DNA of 45,776 nucleotides from a virus. This document shows positions 1-8,052 of this stretch, piece by piece. The stretch lies in IMG/VR virus record IMGVR_UViG_3300031673_006750, positions 1 to 45,776 of that record. One strand, given 5' to 3'. Below the pieces are notes generated by a model, which saw only the letters and a list, made by a program, of their open reading frames with translations, was not told the DNA's origin and made no database searches. Position 1 is the stretch's first letter. Every line of letters starts with the position of its first letter. The position numbers and the translations under genes were made by a program.

Positions 1-144
1 TCGAAATCAATCATCCTGGCGGCCGTGTTTGCCGCCGCGGGACTGTTGGCCGCGCACGCCACGAGTCAGGATTATCTGCGCTTCGGGGCGGAGCATATCG
101 TAGGTTTTTACTTTCACATCCTGACCCAAGTGGTCGATGGGACA
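1..144. repeat. Terminal direct repeat, left copy
   Basis: These 144 bases are repeated at 45633-45776. The copies differ at one base: C at 127 here and T at 45759. The repeat lies inside a gene, so it looks like the overlap left when a circular or circularly permuted genome is assembled as a linear contig. A true packaged terminal repeat is less likely because the repeat shows no boundary signal and cuts a reading frame. Confidence 0.9.
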
Positions 145-912
145 GCTCCGTATCCGTACCAAGCGAGGTTATTGTGTCCGTTCACAGTGACGTTTCTGGT
201 CAAGCATTTACCGCTGACAACCTGCCACACCTTACTGTTTTCGCGCTGGTTCCTGGACTTTGCGCTTCTGATTATGCTGGCCATCATGCTGCGTGGCTAT
301 GCGATCGGTCCCCGCGATGTTTTTATTTCCATGGCGATGTGTGGTTGGGCGCTCAGTTATTGTGATCACGGTGCCACTCTGGCGCACGACAACCGGGTGG
401 ATGTCATCGCTTATATCACGGCGGTCGTTTTGCTGCGCAGGGACAAGCCGCTGTGGATCATCCCGCTGACGGCCGTGGCCGCGACCAATCGCGCAACAAG
501 CGGACTGATCCCGATGTTGGCGCTGGTCTACGGGCATCGCAAGACGGCGCTGGCGGGATGGATCACGTGGGCAGTCGTCTATGGCTCGATTTTCTGGCAC
601 TACTGGCCCCATCCGTTCGTCGTGCAAATTGAAGATAAAGTGACCTGGGGACCGTTTAGATTTCCCGACGAGCCGTCGGATTTCATGGTGATGTTCGCCG
701 TGCTGTCGCTTATCCCGTTCATCGCTCTGGCACGGTGGCGGCACTGGCCGCGCCAATTGCGACTGACTTTTTGGTGTTTCTTGCTTCCATGGCTCACGAT
801 CCATTCATTGATCATCGCCTGGGGCGAGCCGCGCCTGTGCATGGTCCCGCTGGCGATCCTATTCTTGCCGGGAGTATTTGCAGAGGAGATCAGAAACGAT
901 GAACATCTTTGA
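1..912 (+). CDS. Polytopic membrane protein, GT-C glycosyltransferase-like (3' part)
   Basis: The reading frame is open from base 1 and joins the ATG at 45627 across the contig junction, giving about 305 residues. An N-terminal hydrophobic segment is followed by roughly seven further membrane helices with short loops. A late motif GEPRLCMVPLAILFLPG resembles the E-x-R...P segment near the end of many GT-C sugar transferases, but I see no decisive catalytic motif. If it is one, it could modify host surface glycans, as phage serotype-conversion enzymes do. It follows the radical SAM gene at the end of the early operon and overlaps the next small membrane gene by 14 bases. The GTG at 25 is only an internal codon. 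The fold is clear; the function is a weak inference. Confidence 0.6.
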   Translation, partial: SKSIILAAVFAAAGLLAAHATSQDYLRFGAEHIVGFYFHILTQVVDGTAPYPYQARLLCPFTVTFLVKHLPLTTCHTLLFSRWFLDFALLIMLAIMLRGYAIGPRDVFISMAMCGWALSYCDHGATLAHDNRVDVIAYITAVVLLRRDKPLWIIPLTAVAATNRATSGLIPMLALVYGHRKTALAGWITWAVVYGSIFWHYWPHPFVVQIEDKVTWGPFRFPDEPSDFMVMFAVLSLIPFIALARWRHWPRQLRLTFWCFLLPWLTIHSLIIAWGEPRLCMVPLAILFLPGVFAEEIRNDEHL

Positions 913-1057
913 CGAAGCAATCAGCAGGGGATGCCGCGTTTTGGAGATGCTCACCGCAATCATGGTGATCGTGATTTTCTTTTCGCTCTTCTTTTTTTTT
1001 GTGGTGGTCTGCGGCTTCATCGGTTTTCTGGCCTGTCCGTTTCGGAGATGGATATGA
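899..1057 (+). CDS. Small single-pass membrane protein
   Basis: A 52-residue frame begins MNIFDEAISRG, overlapping the end of the upstream membrane gene. Residues 20-46 form one very hydrophobic segment containing a run of phenylalanines from a T9 tract, and the protein ends in basic FRRWI. The overlap suggests translational coupling with the upstream gene, perhaps as a small partner subunit. A holin-like role is possible, but the lysis genes lie elsewhere. No family was recognised. Confidence 0.5.
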   Translation: MNIFDEAISRGCRVLEMLTAIMVIVIFFSLFFFFVVVCGFIGFLACPFRRWI

Positions 1058-1070
1058 AGCGACCTAGTTC

Positions 1071-1093
1071 CACGTGGCACATTTTGACACATC
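1071..1093 (+). promoter_or_regulatory. Repeated upstream element, copy 1
   Basis: CACGTG is followed by two variable bases and then ACATTTTGACACATC. The same 23-base arrangement recurs at 2611-2633. It contains a perfect TTGACA (1084-1089) that could act as a -35 box, with an A/T-rich stretch about 17 bases downstream. It precedes the monocistronic gene at 1305, and the other copy precedes the packaging operon. It may be a phage promoter class or a regulator site. Confidence 0.55.
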
Positions 1094-1124
1094 TAAAAAA
1101 TATTAAAAAAATATAAAATAATCC

Positions 1125-1152
1125 TTGACATCCCTGATATACCTGATATATA
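1125..1152 (+). promoter_or_regulatory. Sigma70-type promoter for the 1305 gene
   Basis: TTGACA at 1125-1130 and TATATA at 1147-1152 are separated by 16 bases. This is the best promoter match in the window. The spacer carries a short direct repeat (CCTGATATA twice, about 10 bases apart) that could be an operator. Transcription would start near 1160 and give a leader of about 145 bases before the gene at 1305. Confidence 0.75.
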
Positions 1153-1254
1153 GTGCAGGTATGCTCAGGGGGCGAGCAAAAATCTGAACGGGAGGAAATC
1201 ACAGGGACAAAAAACGTTTTTAGATCGCGACGGTGCCCCGTCCGATCAAATCCC

Positions 1255-1292
1255 GCTCACGCATGGCGTGAGCAAAACCGGACCTGGTCCGG
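1255..1292 (+). promoter_or_regulatory. Two perfect hairpins in the leader, next to the ribosome site
   Basis: Hairpin one pairs GCTCACGC (1255-1262) with GCGTGAGC (1266-1273) around a three-base loop. Hairpin two pairs CCGGACC (1278-1284) with GGTCCGG (1286-1292). The ribosome-binding site GAGGAG follows at once (1293-1298), before the ATG at 1305. There is no T run, so these are not terminators. Their position suggests translational control or mRNA protection. Confidence 0.6.
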
Positions 1293-1304
1293 GAGGAGCA
1301 TATC

Positions 1305-2303
1305 ATGTATACGCACCTGTACATCGACCCTAGCGCGGCTATCCGCGCAGGCAAATCTGTCAGCGGCTACGCGCGGCTGGACCTCCTACAGTCCGACGTG
1401 GACGCTCTGACGTCCGAGCGACGCGACGAACTGGCGCGGGTGAGTGACCTGGGCGCACCAGAACACGGCAATGGAACGCTAGGTCGCGGCGCCGGCGATC
1501 CTCCGGTGACTGAGGGGACACTGGCCGAGATCGTCCGCGTGCTGGATGCGCGGATTGCTCGGCGACAGAATGAGGCGGACGCGACCAAGCAGCGGTCGGA
1601 GAAATACCGCGCTGAGGTCCGCCACGTCCTGACCAATCGGCTCACCTGCGAGAAATCGACATATCACCCACCTGTCGGCTACCTCAGCATGATTTGCCCC
1701 GACTGGCCGATCCCGCGTACCGATACCGAGCGGGGATTCCGCGACGAGATCGCGGCCAGCGCTGAGGCGGTAGCCTGGGTGTCGGAATTGGAGACGATCA
1801 ATGCTCAGCATTTGGCGACAGCGGAAAAACGGAAAATCGCAGACGAGCAGGCGAAGATGGAACGGGAATCGCAATTCCGCGCCGCCGCCGAGGCAGTGGT
1901 CAGTGAAATCGGGAGTGACGCCGACCGCGGACGGCTGTCCGAGCATCTGCTACCCGATACCGAGCTGCTGCACCTGGTCCACGATCACGTATTTGCAGCG
2001 CTGACCGATCACGAGCGGTATACGCGAATCACTGAATCTGATGTCCGTGACGCCCACGACGAGGATCTGTGCTCGGATTTTTGCGCAAAATTTGCCGTGG
2101 ATGATGCCACGGAACTGCCCGCTACAGAGTGGGCCGCACTGGTCGAGGTGCGCACACACGCGCCGGAGGGGTCAATCGTGACCCCCCGGATTCACAAGGG
2201 CTATTGTCCTCAGTGTGAGGGTGACCGGGAGGTCACACGTTACTCCGCGTTGCTCCAGATCGATTGGCATGGTCGGAAATTGTCGCGCGAGTACGCGCTG
2301 TAA
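1305..2303 (+). CDS. Unknown 332-residue protein with C-terminal zinc-knuckle-like pair
   Basis: The start is supported by GAGGAG seven bases upstream. The protein is soluble and rich in Arg, Glu and Ala. A helical, probably coiled-coil middle (about residues 70-215) is followed by a C-terminal segment with CPQC at about 301-304. It has its own promoter and is followed by a terminator, so it is a single-gene unit between the early and late regions. That position would suit a regulator of late genes, or an early host-takeover protein, but I recognise no family. The first 60 residues contain GKSVSGYARL, which does not fit a P-loop. Confidence 0.75.
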   Translation: MYTHLYIDPSAAIRAGKSVSGYARLDLLQSDVDALTSERRDELARVSDLGAPEHGNGTLGRGAGDPPVTEGTLAEIVRVLDARIARRQNEADATKQRSEKYRAEVRHVLTNRLTCEKSTYHPPVGYLSMICPDWPIPRTDTERGFRDEIAASAEAVAWVSELETINAQHLATAEKRKIADEQAKMERESQFRAAAEAVVSEIGSDADRGRLSEHLLPDTELLHLVHDHVFAALTDHERYTRITESDVRDAHDEDLCSDFCAKFAVDDATELPATEWAALVEVRTHAPEGSIVTPRIHKGYCPQCEGDREVTRYSALLQIDWHGRKLSREYAL

Positions 2304-2313
2304 ATGATGAGAA

Positions 2314-2340
2314 TTGGGGCGGGCCCCGCCCCAAACTTTT
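2314..2340 (+). terminator. Rho-independent terminator after the 1305 gene
   Basis: TTGGGGCGGG (2314-2323) and CCCGCCCCAA (2325-2334) are perfect inverted repeats around a single C, and ACTTTT follows. The hairpin ends the single-gene unit and lies 19 bases before the next start. Confidence 0.7.
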
Positions 2341-2358
2341 AAAAGAAGGACAAATAAA

Positions 2359-2553
2359 ATGTCGAAACCGAAAACTAAAAAAACCGAGTGGCTGACGACG
2401 GTGAGGCTCACCTCCGCCGAGCACGAGCGCGTGGACAACGCCATGTGGCTCAGTCGGACACGCTATTTTGGCCACTTCTTACGGCGCGCCATGTCGGACC
2501 TGTGCGAGCGGATTGAGCGGGCGGCGGCGCGGGAAGGGAAAAAATCCGAGTAG
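2359..2553 (+). CDS. Small basic protein, possible ribbon-helix-helix regulator
   Basis: A 64-residue protein starts MSKPKTKKTEWLTTVRLTSA, with the site AGAAGGA about 10 bases before the ATG. A basic N-terminus, a short strand (WLTTVRLT) and two helices (SAEHERVDNAMW; YFGHFLRRAMSDLCERIERA) match the beta-alpha-alpha order of CopG/Arc-type DNA-binding proteins. Members usually dimerise and bind operators. It sits between two terminators and just upstream of repeated TTGACACAT elements, which are plausible targets. The family call rests on secondary-structure pattern only. Confidence 0.55.
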   Translation: MSKPKTKKTEWLTTVRLTSAEHERVDNAMWLSRTRYFGHFLRRAMSDLCERIERAAAREGKKSE

Positions 2554-2573
2554 CCTGCCGTCGCCGACTTCCT

Positions 2574-2610
2574 GGCCCGCCGCCCCATCACCGGCGGGCC
2601 TTCTTTGTTT
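2574..2610 (+). terminator. Rho-independent terminator after the 2359 gene
   Basis: GGCCCGCCG (2574-2582) pairs with CGGCGGGCC (2592-2600) around a nine-base loop, followed by TTCTTTGTTT. It closes the small regulator gene before the late promoter region. Confidence 0.75.
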
Positions 2611-2690
2611 CACGTGTTACATTTTGACACATCATGTATCTTTTCAATCCATTGTATCCTTTTGACACATTTTCATCTTGACACATAAAT
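2611..2690 (+). promoter_or_regulatory. Late-operon control region with three TTGACACAT repeats
   Basis: Copy 2 of the 23-base element is at 2611-2633. Two further TTGACACAT copies follow at 2662-2670 and 2678-2686, 16 bases apart. TTGACA at 2662 with CATAAA at 2684-2689 (16-base spacing) is the best promoter pairing. The region precedes the small-terminase candidate and all packaging genes. The remaining bases to 2825 show no gene I can support. Confidence 0.5.
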
Positions 2691-2825
2691 CATCCGGGAT
2701 AGATCATTGGCTGTGATCGGGGGGAGATGGGTCACCATTCCCGCAGGTTTTCTCCTCACTGTTCCCGCTCTGCATCTCCCCTCGATTGCACAGGGACTTT
2801 AGGGTTTTCGCGAGAAGGGGCAGCG

Positions 2826-3203
2826 ATGACAGACGTGCAGCTCCAGAACAAGATCGACCGGGCGGTGGCGCGGCAGGAGCGTGATCGGCTGAACGCCGCG
2901 CAGAAATCGCTCACACACATCGGGGAGCCGCGCGGGGTGGTGGCGGTGATGAATGGGATTGTCCGTCGATCGCATGACGACCGGGCCAAGGTTTGTGCCG
3001 CCGGGGTGATGGTCAAGATCGCTGACTGGGGCCGGCGGATCAATGCTCAGGCCGCAGAGCCATCAACCCACATCCAGATAAATTTTCCCCTGCCGCACCC
3101 GGCGCAGGCCGTCGAGCCGGCGGACATAATCGACCGGGGCGTGGTGATGGTGCAATCGCGGCGGGATGGAGATGGGGATGGCAACGGCCACGGAAACACC
3201 TAA
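2826..3203 (+). CDS. Putative small terminase subunit or DNA-packaging partner
   Basis: The protein has 125 residues and starts MTDVQLQNKIDRAV; the site GAAGGGG is seven bases before the ATG. The first two thirds are helical and charged. The C-terminus is Pro/Gly/Asp-rich (DGDGDGNGHGNT) and overlaps the large terminase start by 38 bases. Position directly upstream of and overlapping terL is the main support for a small-terminase role, which would be DNA recognition for packaging. I see no clear helix-turn-helix. It could be an unrelated small protein. Confidence 0.55.
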   Translation: MTDVQLQNKIDRAVARQERDRLNAAQKSLTHIGEPRGVVAVMNGIVRRSHDDRAKVCAAGVMVKIADWGRRINAQAAEPSTHIQINFPLPHPAQAVEPADIIDRGVVMVQSRRDGDGDGNGHGNT

Positions 3204-4674
3204 GACGCCATTCGCGGTCGAGCCAACGGCCAAGCAGCAGCAATTTCACGCCTGCGTGGCGGCGTATGACCAAGTGGGTTTCGGCGGCGCGCGCGGACCG
3301 GGAAAGTCATTTGCGCTGTGCCAGGAGGCCCTACGGCAGTCGATTGCATATCCGGGCAACATCGGGGTGCTCGTCCGCAAGGATCTGGTCGATCTCAACG
3401 ATACCACGAAAAAAATAATGACGCGGTTTGTTTTACCCGCCTATTTGCAACAGGGTTTGCATGTGCGGTGGGTAGGCGGCAATCGGCCGACGTTAGAGAT
3501 AGCGATCAACGGGGCGGTATCGGAGATCCAATGGCGGGATACTAAGGACGAGGCCAGTTTAATGTCCGCCAATCTGGGATGGATCGGCATCGATGAGGCA
3601 ATCGAGGTGTCTGAGGCATTTGTCAACACAGTATCGGCGGCTCTGGGGCGTTGTCCGTTGCCAGGCGGCGGCCATGCGCCGGCGCGCTTGTTTTGGGCGA
3701 GTAATCCAGGGCCTGGGTGGTGTAAGCGCGGATTTCCGGTTGGGCACGACCTAGCGAAGCAGACGTACCGGGTGATCGATGGCAATGGTTGTAACACCGA
3801 TCTCGTGCGAGCTTTTGTGCCGGCGTTGCCGCGGGACAATCCGCACAATCCGCCTGATTTTGAGGCCAAACTACGGGCGCAGTATCCGGCGATTTGGGTG
3901 CGGCGGTACCTGGAAGGGGACTGGGACGCGTTCGAGGGGCAGGTGTTTGACGAGTTTGATGAGGCGATCCACGTCGTGGGGCGGCGCGATCTGGCCGGGA
4001 CGGGATGGGTGCATATCCTGGCGCACGACTGGGGTTTCCGCAACGTGGCGGCGGCCTTGATCGTGTCGATTGATTTTGACGGACGGTTTTGGGTTTGGCG
4101 GGAGTATCGGGCGGCGGGGCGAACGCCCGAGGAGCATTTGCCGCATCTTAAGCGACTTTGCGAGGGGATTCAGCCGGCGATGCGGCTGATCGATCCGGCG
4201 GCCGTCGACCAAAGCGACGGGGTGACCATCGCGGAGAAGTACGTCTCCTTGGGCATTCCGTTCATCGGCTGGCGCAAGCGGAAGCACGGGCCGGAGGGCA
4301 GCCTGTTATTTGTCAAAAACCTGCTGCGGGACCGTCGTCTGGTGATCACGGAGGACTGCGCGGGGCTGATCGATGAGATGAAAAATGCGCGTTGGCAGGA
4401 GTTGTCGGCAAGCCAGAGCGAGCGGCGCAATGAATATGAGCGGATGGTGGACAAGGACGATCACTCGATTGATTGCCTGCTGGGGGTGGTGGAATGGCAT
4501 CGTCTGAAACCGGCGGCGCCGACGGTGGTGGAGGATCAATTGGCAATGATGATCATGCGGCAGGCGCGGGAGGCAGGGAGCGATAAACAGATCGAACGCG
4601 AGAAGATTTTGCGCCGGTCGGAACCATTTTCGACGCAGCGCGAGTTGCGCAGCGGATTACTGAGTAAGTTGTGA
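3166..4674 (+). CDS. terL: Terminase large subunit (packaging ATPase/nuclease)
   Basis: The protein has 502 residues. Walker A GGARGPGKS lies at 40-48, a form common in phage terminases. Walker B with the catalytic acid is WIGIDEA at 139-145. The RNase-H-like nuclease half has candidate acids in HDWGF (about 287), LIDPAAVD (about 343) and DDHSIDCLLG (about 429-438). It pumps DNA through the portal and cuts concatemers. It overlaps the upstream gene by 38 bases and is followed after 13 bases by the portal gene. Length and motif order are normal. The ATG five codons in (MATATET) is an alternative start. Confidence 0.95.
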   Translation: MEMGMATATETPKTPFAVEPTAKQQQFHACVAAYDQVGFGGARGPGKSFALCQEALRQSIAYPGNIGVLVRKDLVDLNDTTKKIMTRFVLPAYLQQGLHVRWVGGNRPTLEIAINGAVSEIQWRDTKDEASLMSANLGWIGIDEAIEVSEAFVNTVSAALGRCPLPGGGHAPARLFWASNPGPGWCKRGFPVGHDLAKQTYRVIDGNGCNTDLVRAFVPALPRDNPHNPPDFEAKLRAQYPAIWVRRYLEGDWDAFEGQVFDEFDEAIHVVGRRDLAGTGWVHILAHDWGFRNVAAALIVSIDFDGRFWVWREYRAAGRTPEEHLPHLKRLCEGIQPAMRLIDPAAVDQSDGVTIAEKYVSLGIPFIGWRKRKHGPEGSLLFVKNLLRDRRLVITEDCAGLIDEMKNARWQELSASQSERRNEYERMVDKDDHSIDCLLGVVEWHRLKPAAPTVVEDQLAMMIMRQAREAGSDKQIEREKILRRSEPFSTQRELRSGLLSKL

Positions 4675-4687
4675 GGAGGAACGACCA

Positions 4688-6766
4688 ATGGTGATGGCGC
4701 CCACGATGGATGAAATGACGATTAATGAAGGCGAGATAGGCGAGCCGTTGCCGGCGGGGCCGGGGCCGGACCTGGAAAGGATCGAGACGGCGATCGTGCA
4801 GGTGCTGCGAGCGGGCGAGGCGCGAGCGGAGAGTTTGTCAGCTGCGGAGAAAAGGGAGTGGCAGCTTTTCGAGCGGATGGCGGACGGCAAGGCGGAGCGG
4901 GACAATCCTGGCGACATCCTATCTGAGTTGGGTTTTTACCTAGCAGCGATCGACAAAGCGCGGGAAATTTTCAAAGCGGCGCTCATGAACGACTTGATTC
5001 CGGATCCGGCGCGGATGGATTTTTTCGAGGGCGAAGCGAAATGGGCGGGCCTTGAGCAGTATGCCGAGGGCATCACGGCGATGATGCGGGCGAAATTCAA
5101 ATTGATGCGGCCGGAGGACGCGGAGAACGGATTTATTCAGCTTTTGGGGATGCTAATCGACGACCTGACGCTGAAAGGCACCATGATTGGCCTGGTGACG
5201 CACGAAGTGAGCTACAATGAGCACGACGCGGAATCAATGATCGAAAGCGGACCGACGCTGCAATATTTCGATCCGTTCAACGTTTGGCCGTGGCGGACGG
5301 ACGTAAATAATTTCAGCCAGACAGCGGTGACGATTTACGCGCCGCTGACGCGGGCGGACCTAGAAAGCCCGGAAAACGGTTATAAAAACGTCGAGAAGGT
5401 GATTGAATCAGGAAGCACAGCGCAGAGGCGGCGCGATCCAGCGACGGGTCAGAGCGAGCAATCGGCGGGGTTTAAAGATGATCTTTACGGGCGGCGAATA
5501 TATTACGGCCCCTGGATCGGGCATCAACTGCGCGAGGAGTCGGGCATCGATGAAGAAGATGAAAGCATTTGGCGGGCGATGGCGGAGGAGTATGGTTTTG
5601 ACGCCGAAAAGGCGCGGGAGCGATACTGGTGGCAGATCGAGCGCGTAGAGGAAATATTAATCCAGTGCCGGCCTTTTCCTTTGAGTTTGCCGCGCGGAGC
5701 AGGGCCGTTAGTGGCTCACAAGTTAGTCGCGCGGAACGGGCGGATTTGGGGGCGCGGGATGTATCATCGGTCGGCGTGGCAGGAGCGAATAATCAATCAT
5801 TTTCTGCGTGCGATGATTTTGACCTCGGCGGCGTGCGCCGATCCGCCGTTCACGTATCGGGAGTATTTGATCGATCAGCAGTTCCTGGCCGAGCGTGGCG
5901 GGCAGGTGAAACTAACGAGCGGCGAAGGGATCAAAATCACGGGCGACGCGAATGCCGGGAAAATCATTGATCCGATTCTTTTCAACGCGGAAGCGATTCC
6001 CATCATGCAGCGGATGGCCGACCGGCAGGATGAAGACATTCGCGAGTTAACGGGGGTCACCTCGGCGGTCGAGGGAACCGACCGGAGCAAGACGGCGACG
6101 CAGAGCGCGAACAATTTACAGCAATCGCTGAGTCTGATCCGATACCAGGAAAAAAATCTCGAACAAGGATTTTTACGGCAAGTCGTGGCGCGATGCTATG
6201 TGATTCAATGCCAGGCGATGCGGTTGGCGGGGATGACGGAGCACACGGCGATCAGCAAGGAGCAAGGGCAGGTTCAAATGGTGACGGTGGCGCCTGAGAT
6301 GCTGATCGATGAGACGTTGATTGATTGGCAGATGACGGGTTTGACGTCACCAGGGAACAAAATGAACCTAATTCAGGCATTCGAGAAATATGCAGGGGCA
6401 TTGCAGCAATCGGGTCAGGCGGAGACGACGGAACTTTATTCGTACTGGGGCATGTTGTTGGGGATTCCCAACGCCGATCGGTTTATCGCGCAGGGTTACG
6501 ACATGCTGACGATCCAGAATATGCTGGCGAATCTGCAAACGGCCTTCGGGCAACAAGGGGCGATGTTGCTGCCGGACGAGGCAAAAAAGGCGCTGGCGAA
6601 GTTGATGATGACTGGCATGGTCCCTGGGCCGGGCGCCGCCGGCGGAGTAGGCGGAGTAGGCGGAGCGGGTGGAGCGGCCGGGCCAGGGATGCCTTCGCAA
6701 GGGCCGCCGGTGGCTGGGCCGACTCAACCGACAGGGCCGGCGGGATTACCGATGATGGGAGCATAA
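4688..6766 (+). CDS. Portal protein
   Basis: The protein has 692 residues, and GAGGAGGAA precedes the ATG. The place directly after terL, the large size, the mid-protein segment RELTGVTSAVEGTDRSKTAT and a Gln-rich helical region fit the large portals of podovirus-like phages. The last 50 residues are low-complexity Gly/Ala/Pro, built partly from a nine-base tandem repeat (GGCGGAGTA near 6642). The portal is the dodecameric DNA gate on which terminase docks. The call rests on order and overall character, with no single catalytic motif. Confidence 0.88.
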   Translation: MVMAPTMDEMTINEGEIGEPLPAGPGPDLERIETAIVQVLRAGEARAESLSAAEKREWQLFERMADGKAERDNPGDILSELGFYLAAIDKAREIFKAALMNDLIPDPARMDFFEGEAKWAGLEQYAEGITAMMRAKFKLMRPEDAENGFIQLLGMLIDDLTLKGTMIGLVTHEVSYNEHDAESMIESGPTLQYFDPFNVWPWRTDVNNFSQTAVTIYAPLTRADLESPENGYKNVEKVIESGSTAQRRRDPATGQSEQSAGFKDDLYGRRIYYGPWIGHQLREESGIDEEDESIWRAMAEEYGFDAEKARERYWWQIERVEEILIQCRPFPLSLPRGAGPLVAHKLVARNGRIWGRGMYHRSAWQERIINHFLRAMILTSAACADPPFTYREYLIDQQFLAERGGQVKLTSGEGIKITGDANAGKIIDPILFNAEAIPIMQRMADRQDEDIRELTGVTSAVEGTDRSKTATQSANNLQQSLSLIRYQEKNLEQGFLRQVVARCYVIQCQAMRLAGMTEHTAISKEQGQVQMVTVAPEMLIDETLIDWQMTGLTSPGNKMNLIQAFEKYAGALQQSGQAETTELYSYWGMLLGIPNADRFIAQGYDMLTIQNMLANLQTAFGQQGAMLLPDEAKKALAKLMMTGMVPGPGAAGGVGGVGGAGGAAGPGMPSQGPPVAGPTQPTGPAGLPMMGA

Positions 6767-6767
6767 G

Positions 6768-7007
6768 ATGGACGTTTTAAAAGACATCAAAATTTCATTT
6801 CCATTTATTTGCACGATATGCGGAAAAGTATTACAAAAAAGGCCACGTCTCGATGGAGCGACAGCAATCCATGCCAGAGCGGATATTGAGATCCTACGGC
6901 CATACGTTCCAAGAACGATTAGACGCAAAAACATTGCATTATGTCTAAGTTGTTCAGAAATTTTAACCGAAATTGTTATCGGGATTGTGAGCGAGGAAGA
7001 TGATTAA
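6768..7007 (+). CDS. Small zinc-ribbon protein
   Basis: A 79-residue protein starts one base after the portal stop (TAA G ATG). Two CxxC pairs, C15/C18 and C59/C62, predict one zinc site. The middle is basic and the C-terminus acidic. The gene is visibly richer in A/T than the portal gene before it and the genes after it, which suggests later acquisition. The role is unknown. It may be a recently inserted moron in the late operon. Confidence 0.7.
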   Translation: MDVLKDIKISFPFICTICGKVLQKRPRLDGATAIHARADIEILRPYVPRTIRRKNIALCLSCSEILTEIVIGIVSEEDD

Positions 7008-7052
7008 AAAGAACGGGCAGGCATGATTTAGAAAAAGAAGGAAACTTGAAAA

Positions 7053-7484
7053 ATGCCAGAAGAAGGCAGCAATTGTGAGGCATTGATGGCGGAGAAGTTG
7101 GCGAAGCACCAGGCGATGTTCGAGTCGTTTCTGGATCATCCGTTCGTGCGGGAGGTGATGGAAGAGGCGCGGCGGCGGCAGGAGATCAGCCGGACTTACC
7201 TGGAACCGAAAGGCGGGCCGGTGCTTGAGGACGGTTTGATCAAGTTGCAGAAAATCACCGCGAACGAAATGAATTTTCACGTAATGGAGGAACTGATCAA
7301 TGGCCATTTGTTCAGAGACGCCTACGAGCGCGGAGCGGGGCGAATCCGCGAGGAATATCGAGACAGGCAACGGTTGCGCGAGGTTGCGGATTCGACCGTC
7401 GCCGGGCAAGGTGGCGGTCCTGGCGGTACACGCCAGCCGGTTCCCGCGGGCCTCCGGGCTTTTGATCCCGAGCACCTCCGATAA
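7053..7484 (+). CDS. Unknown helical protein overlapping the GroES-like gene
   Basis: The frame has 143 residues and starts MPEEGSNCEALMAEKL, with AGAAGGAAA about 11 bases upstream. It is strongly helical and charged to about residue 115. The tail (AGQGGGPGGTRQPVP) is Gly/Pro-rich and overlaps the next frame by 185 bases, where the other frame encodes a GroES-like strand. Either the two genes truly overlap or a frameshift near 7370-7400 once joined them. No family recognised. Confidence 0.6.
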   Translation: MPEEGSNCEALMAEKLAKHQAMFESFLDHPFVREVMEEARRRQEISRTYLEPKGGPVLEDGLIKLQKITANEMNFHVMEELINGHLFRDAYERGAGRIREEYRDRQRLREVADSTVAGQGGGPGGTRQPVPAGLRAFDPEHLR

Positions 7485-8052
7485 CGCGCGCTGGCTGGGC
7501 TGGGTTTTCGGGATCGGCGAGGGCGTGGAAAGCGTCGAATGGGGGGATCTGGTGGAGATTTCGCGCTGGACGGGAGTGCAATGGTTCACGCGGCCGTTGC
7601 GGACGATGACGGGCGAGCCGAGTCCGGACGTGGATTACCTCTTGCCGGACGGAGCGGGCCGGCGGGCGATCGTGGCGAATGGGCGGGACATGTGGGCCTT
7701 TTTGGAGCCGCGGCACATGCTTTATCGGTTAAACGATTTTGCCGGCGCGATGGCGGGGACGGACTTTACGGTCGGACCACTTTTTGACCGGGTTTTGGTG
7801 AAGCACGAGCGCAAGGCGGGGGCGAGCGCCGGTGGTGTGAAATTATTGGAGGATTGGTATCGGGCGTATGGGCGGCTGGCGCGGATCGTGGCGAAAGGCC
7901 CAAAGGTGGAAGAGCTGGAAATCGGGGATTGGGTATTGATCGACAGCCAGGAAGGTTGTCACTTGGCGATCGATGGCGAGCCGCATTCAATCGTGCGCGA
8001 GCGGCACGTGATTTTGAATTTTGGGGCAGACAAGCCGAAGGAAGTGGAATAA
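7300..8052 (+). CDS. Tandem GroES-like co-chaperonin
   Basis: The frame has 250 residues. Residues 159-240 match the GroES barrel pattern: LFDRVLVKHE near the start, then AGGVKLLED, GRLARIVAKG, EIGDWVLID, and a terminal IDGEPHSIVRERHVIL. Residues 31-138 show the same order in weaker form: RIRPSPGKVAVLAV, SGLLIPS, GWVFGIGEGVESVEWGDLV, then a final strand MWAFLEP. So two co-chaperonin domains appear joined in one chain. T4 gp31 is a known phage co-chaperonin that helps the host GroEL fold capsid protein, and the place just before scaffold and capsid genes fits. The true start may be the ATG at 7300 or the TTG at 7384, just before the first domain. Confidence 0.72.
   Translation: MAICSETPTSAERGESARNIETGNGCARLRIRPSPGKVAVLAVHASRFPRASGLLIPSTSDNARWLGWVFGIGEGVESVEWGDLVEISRWTGVQWFTRPLRTMTGEPSPDVDYLLPDGAGRRAIVANGRDMWAFLEPRHMLYRLNDFAGAMAGTDFTVGPLFDRVLVKHERKAGASAGGVKLLEDWYRAYGRLARIVAKGPKVEELEIGDWVLIDSQEGCHLAIDGEPHSIVRERHVILNFGADKPKEVE

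Noticed and set aside
1-144. True packaged terminal repeat
   Set aside because: It cuts a reading frame that closes perfectly as a circle, and it has a single mismatch, which fits assembly overlap better.
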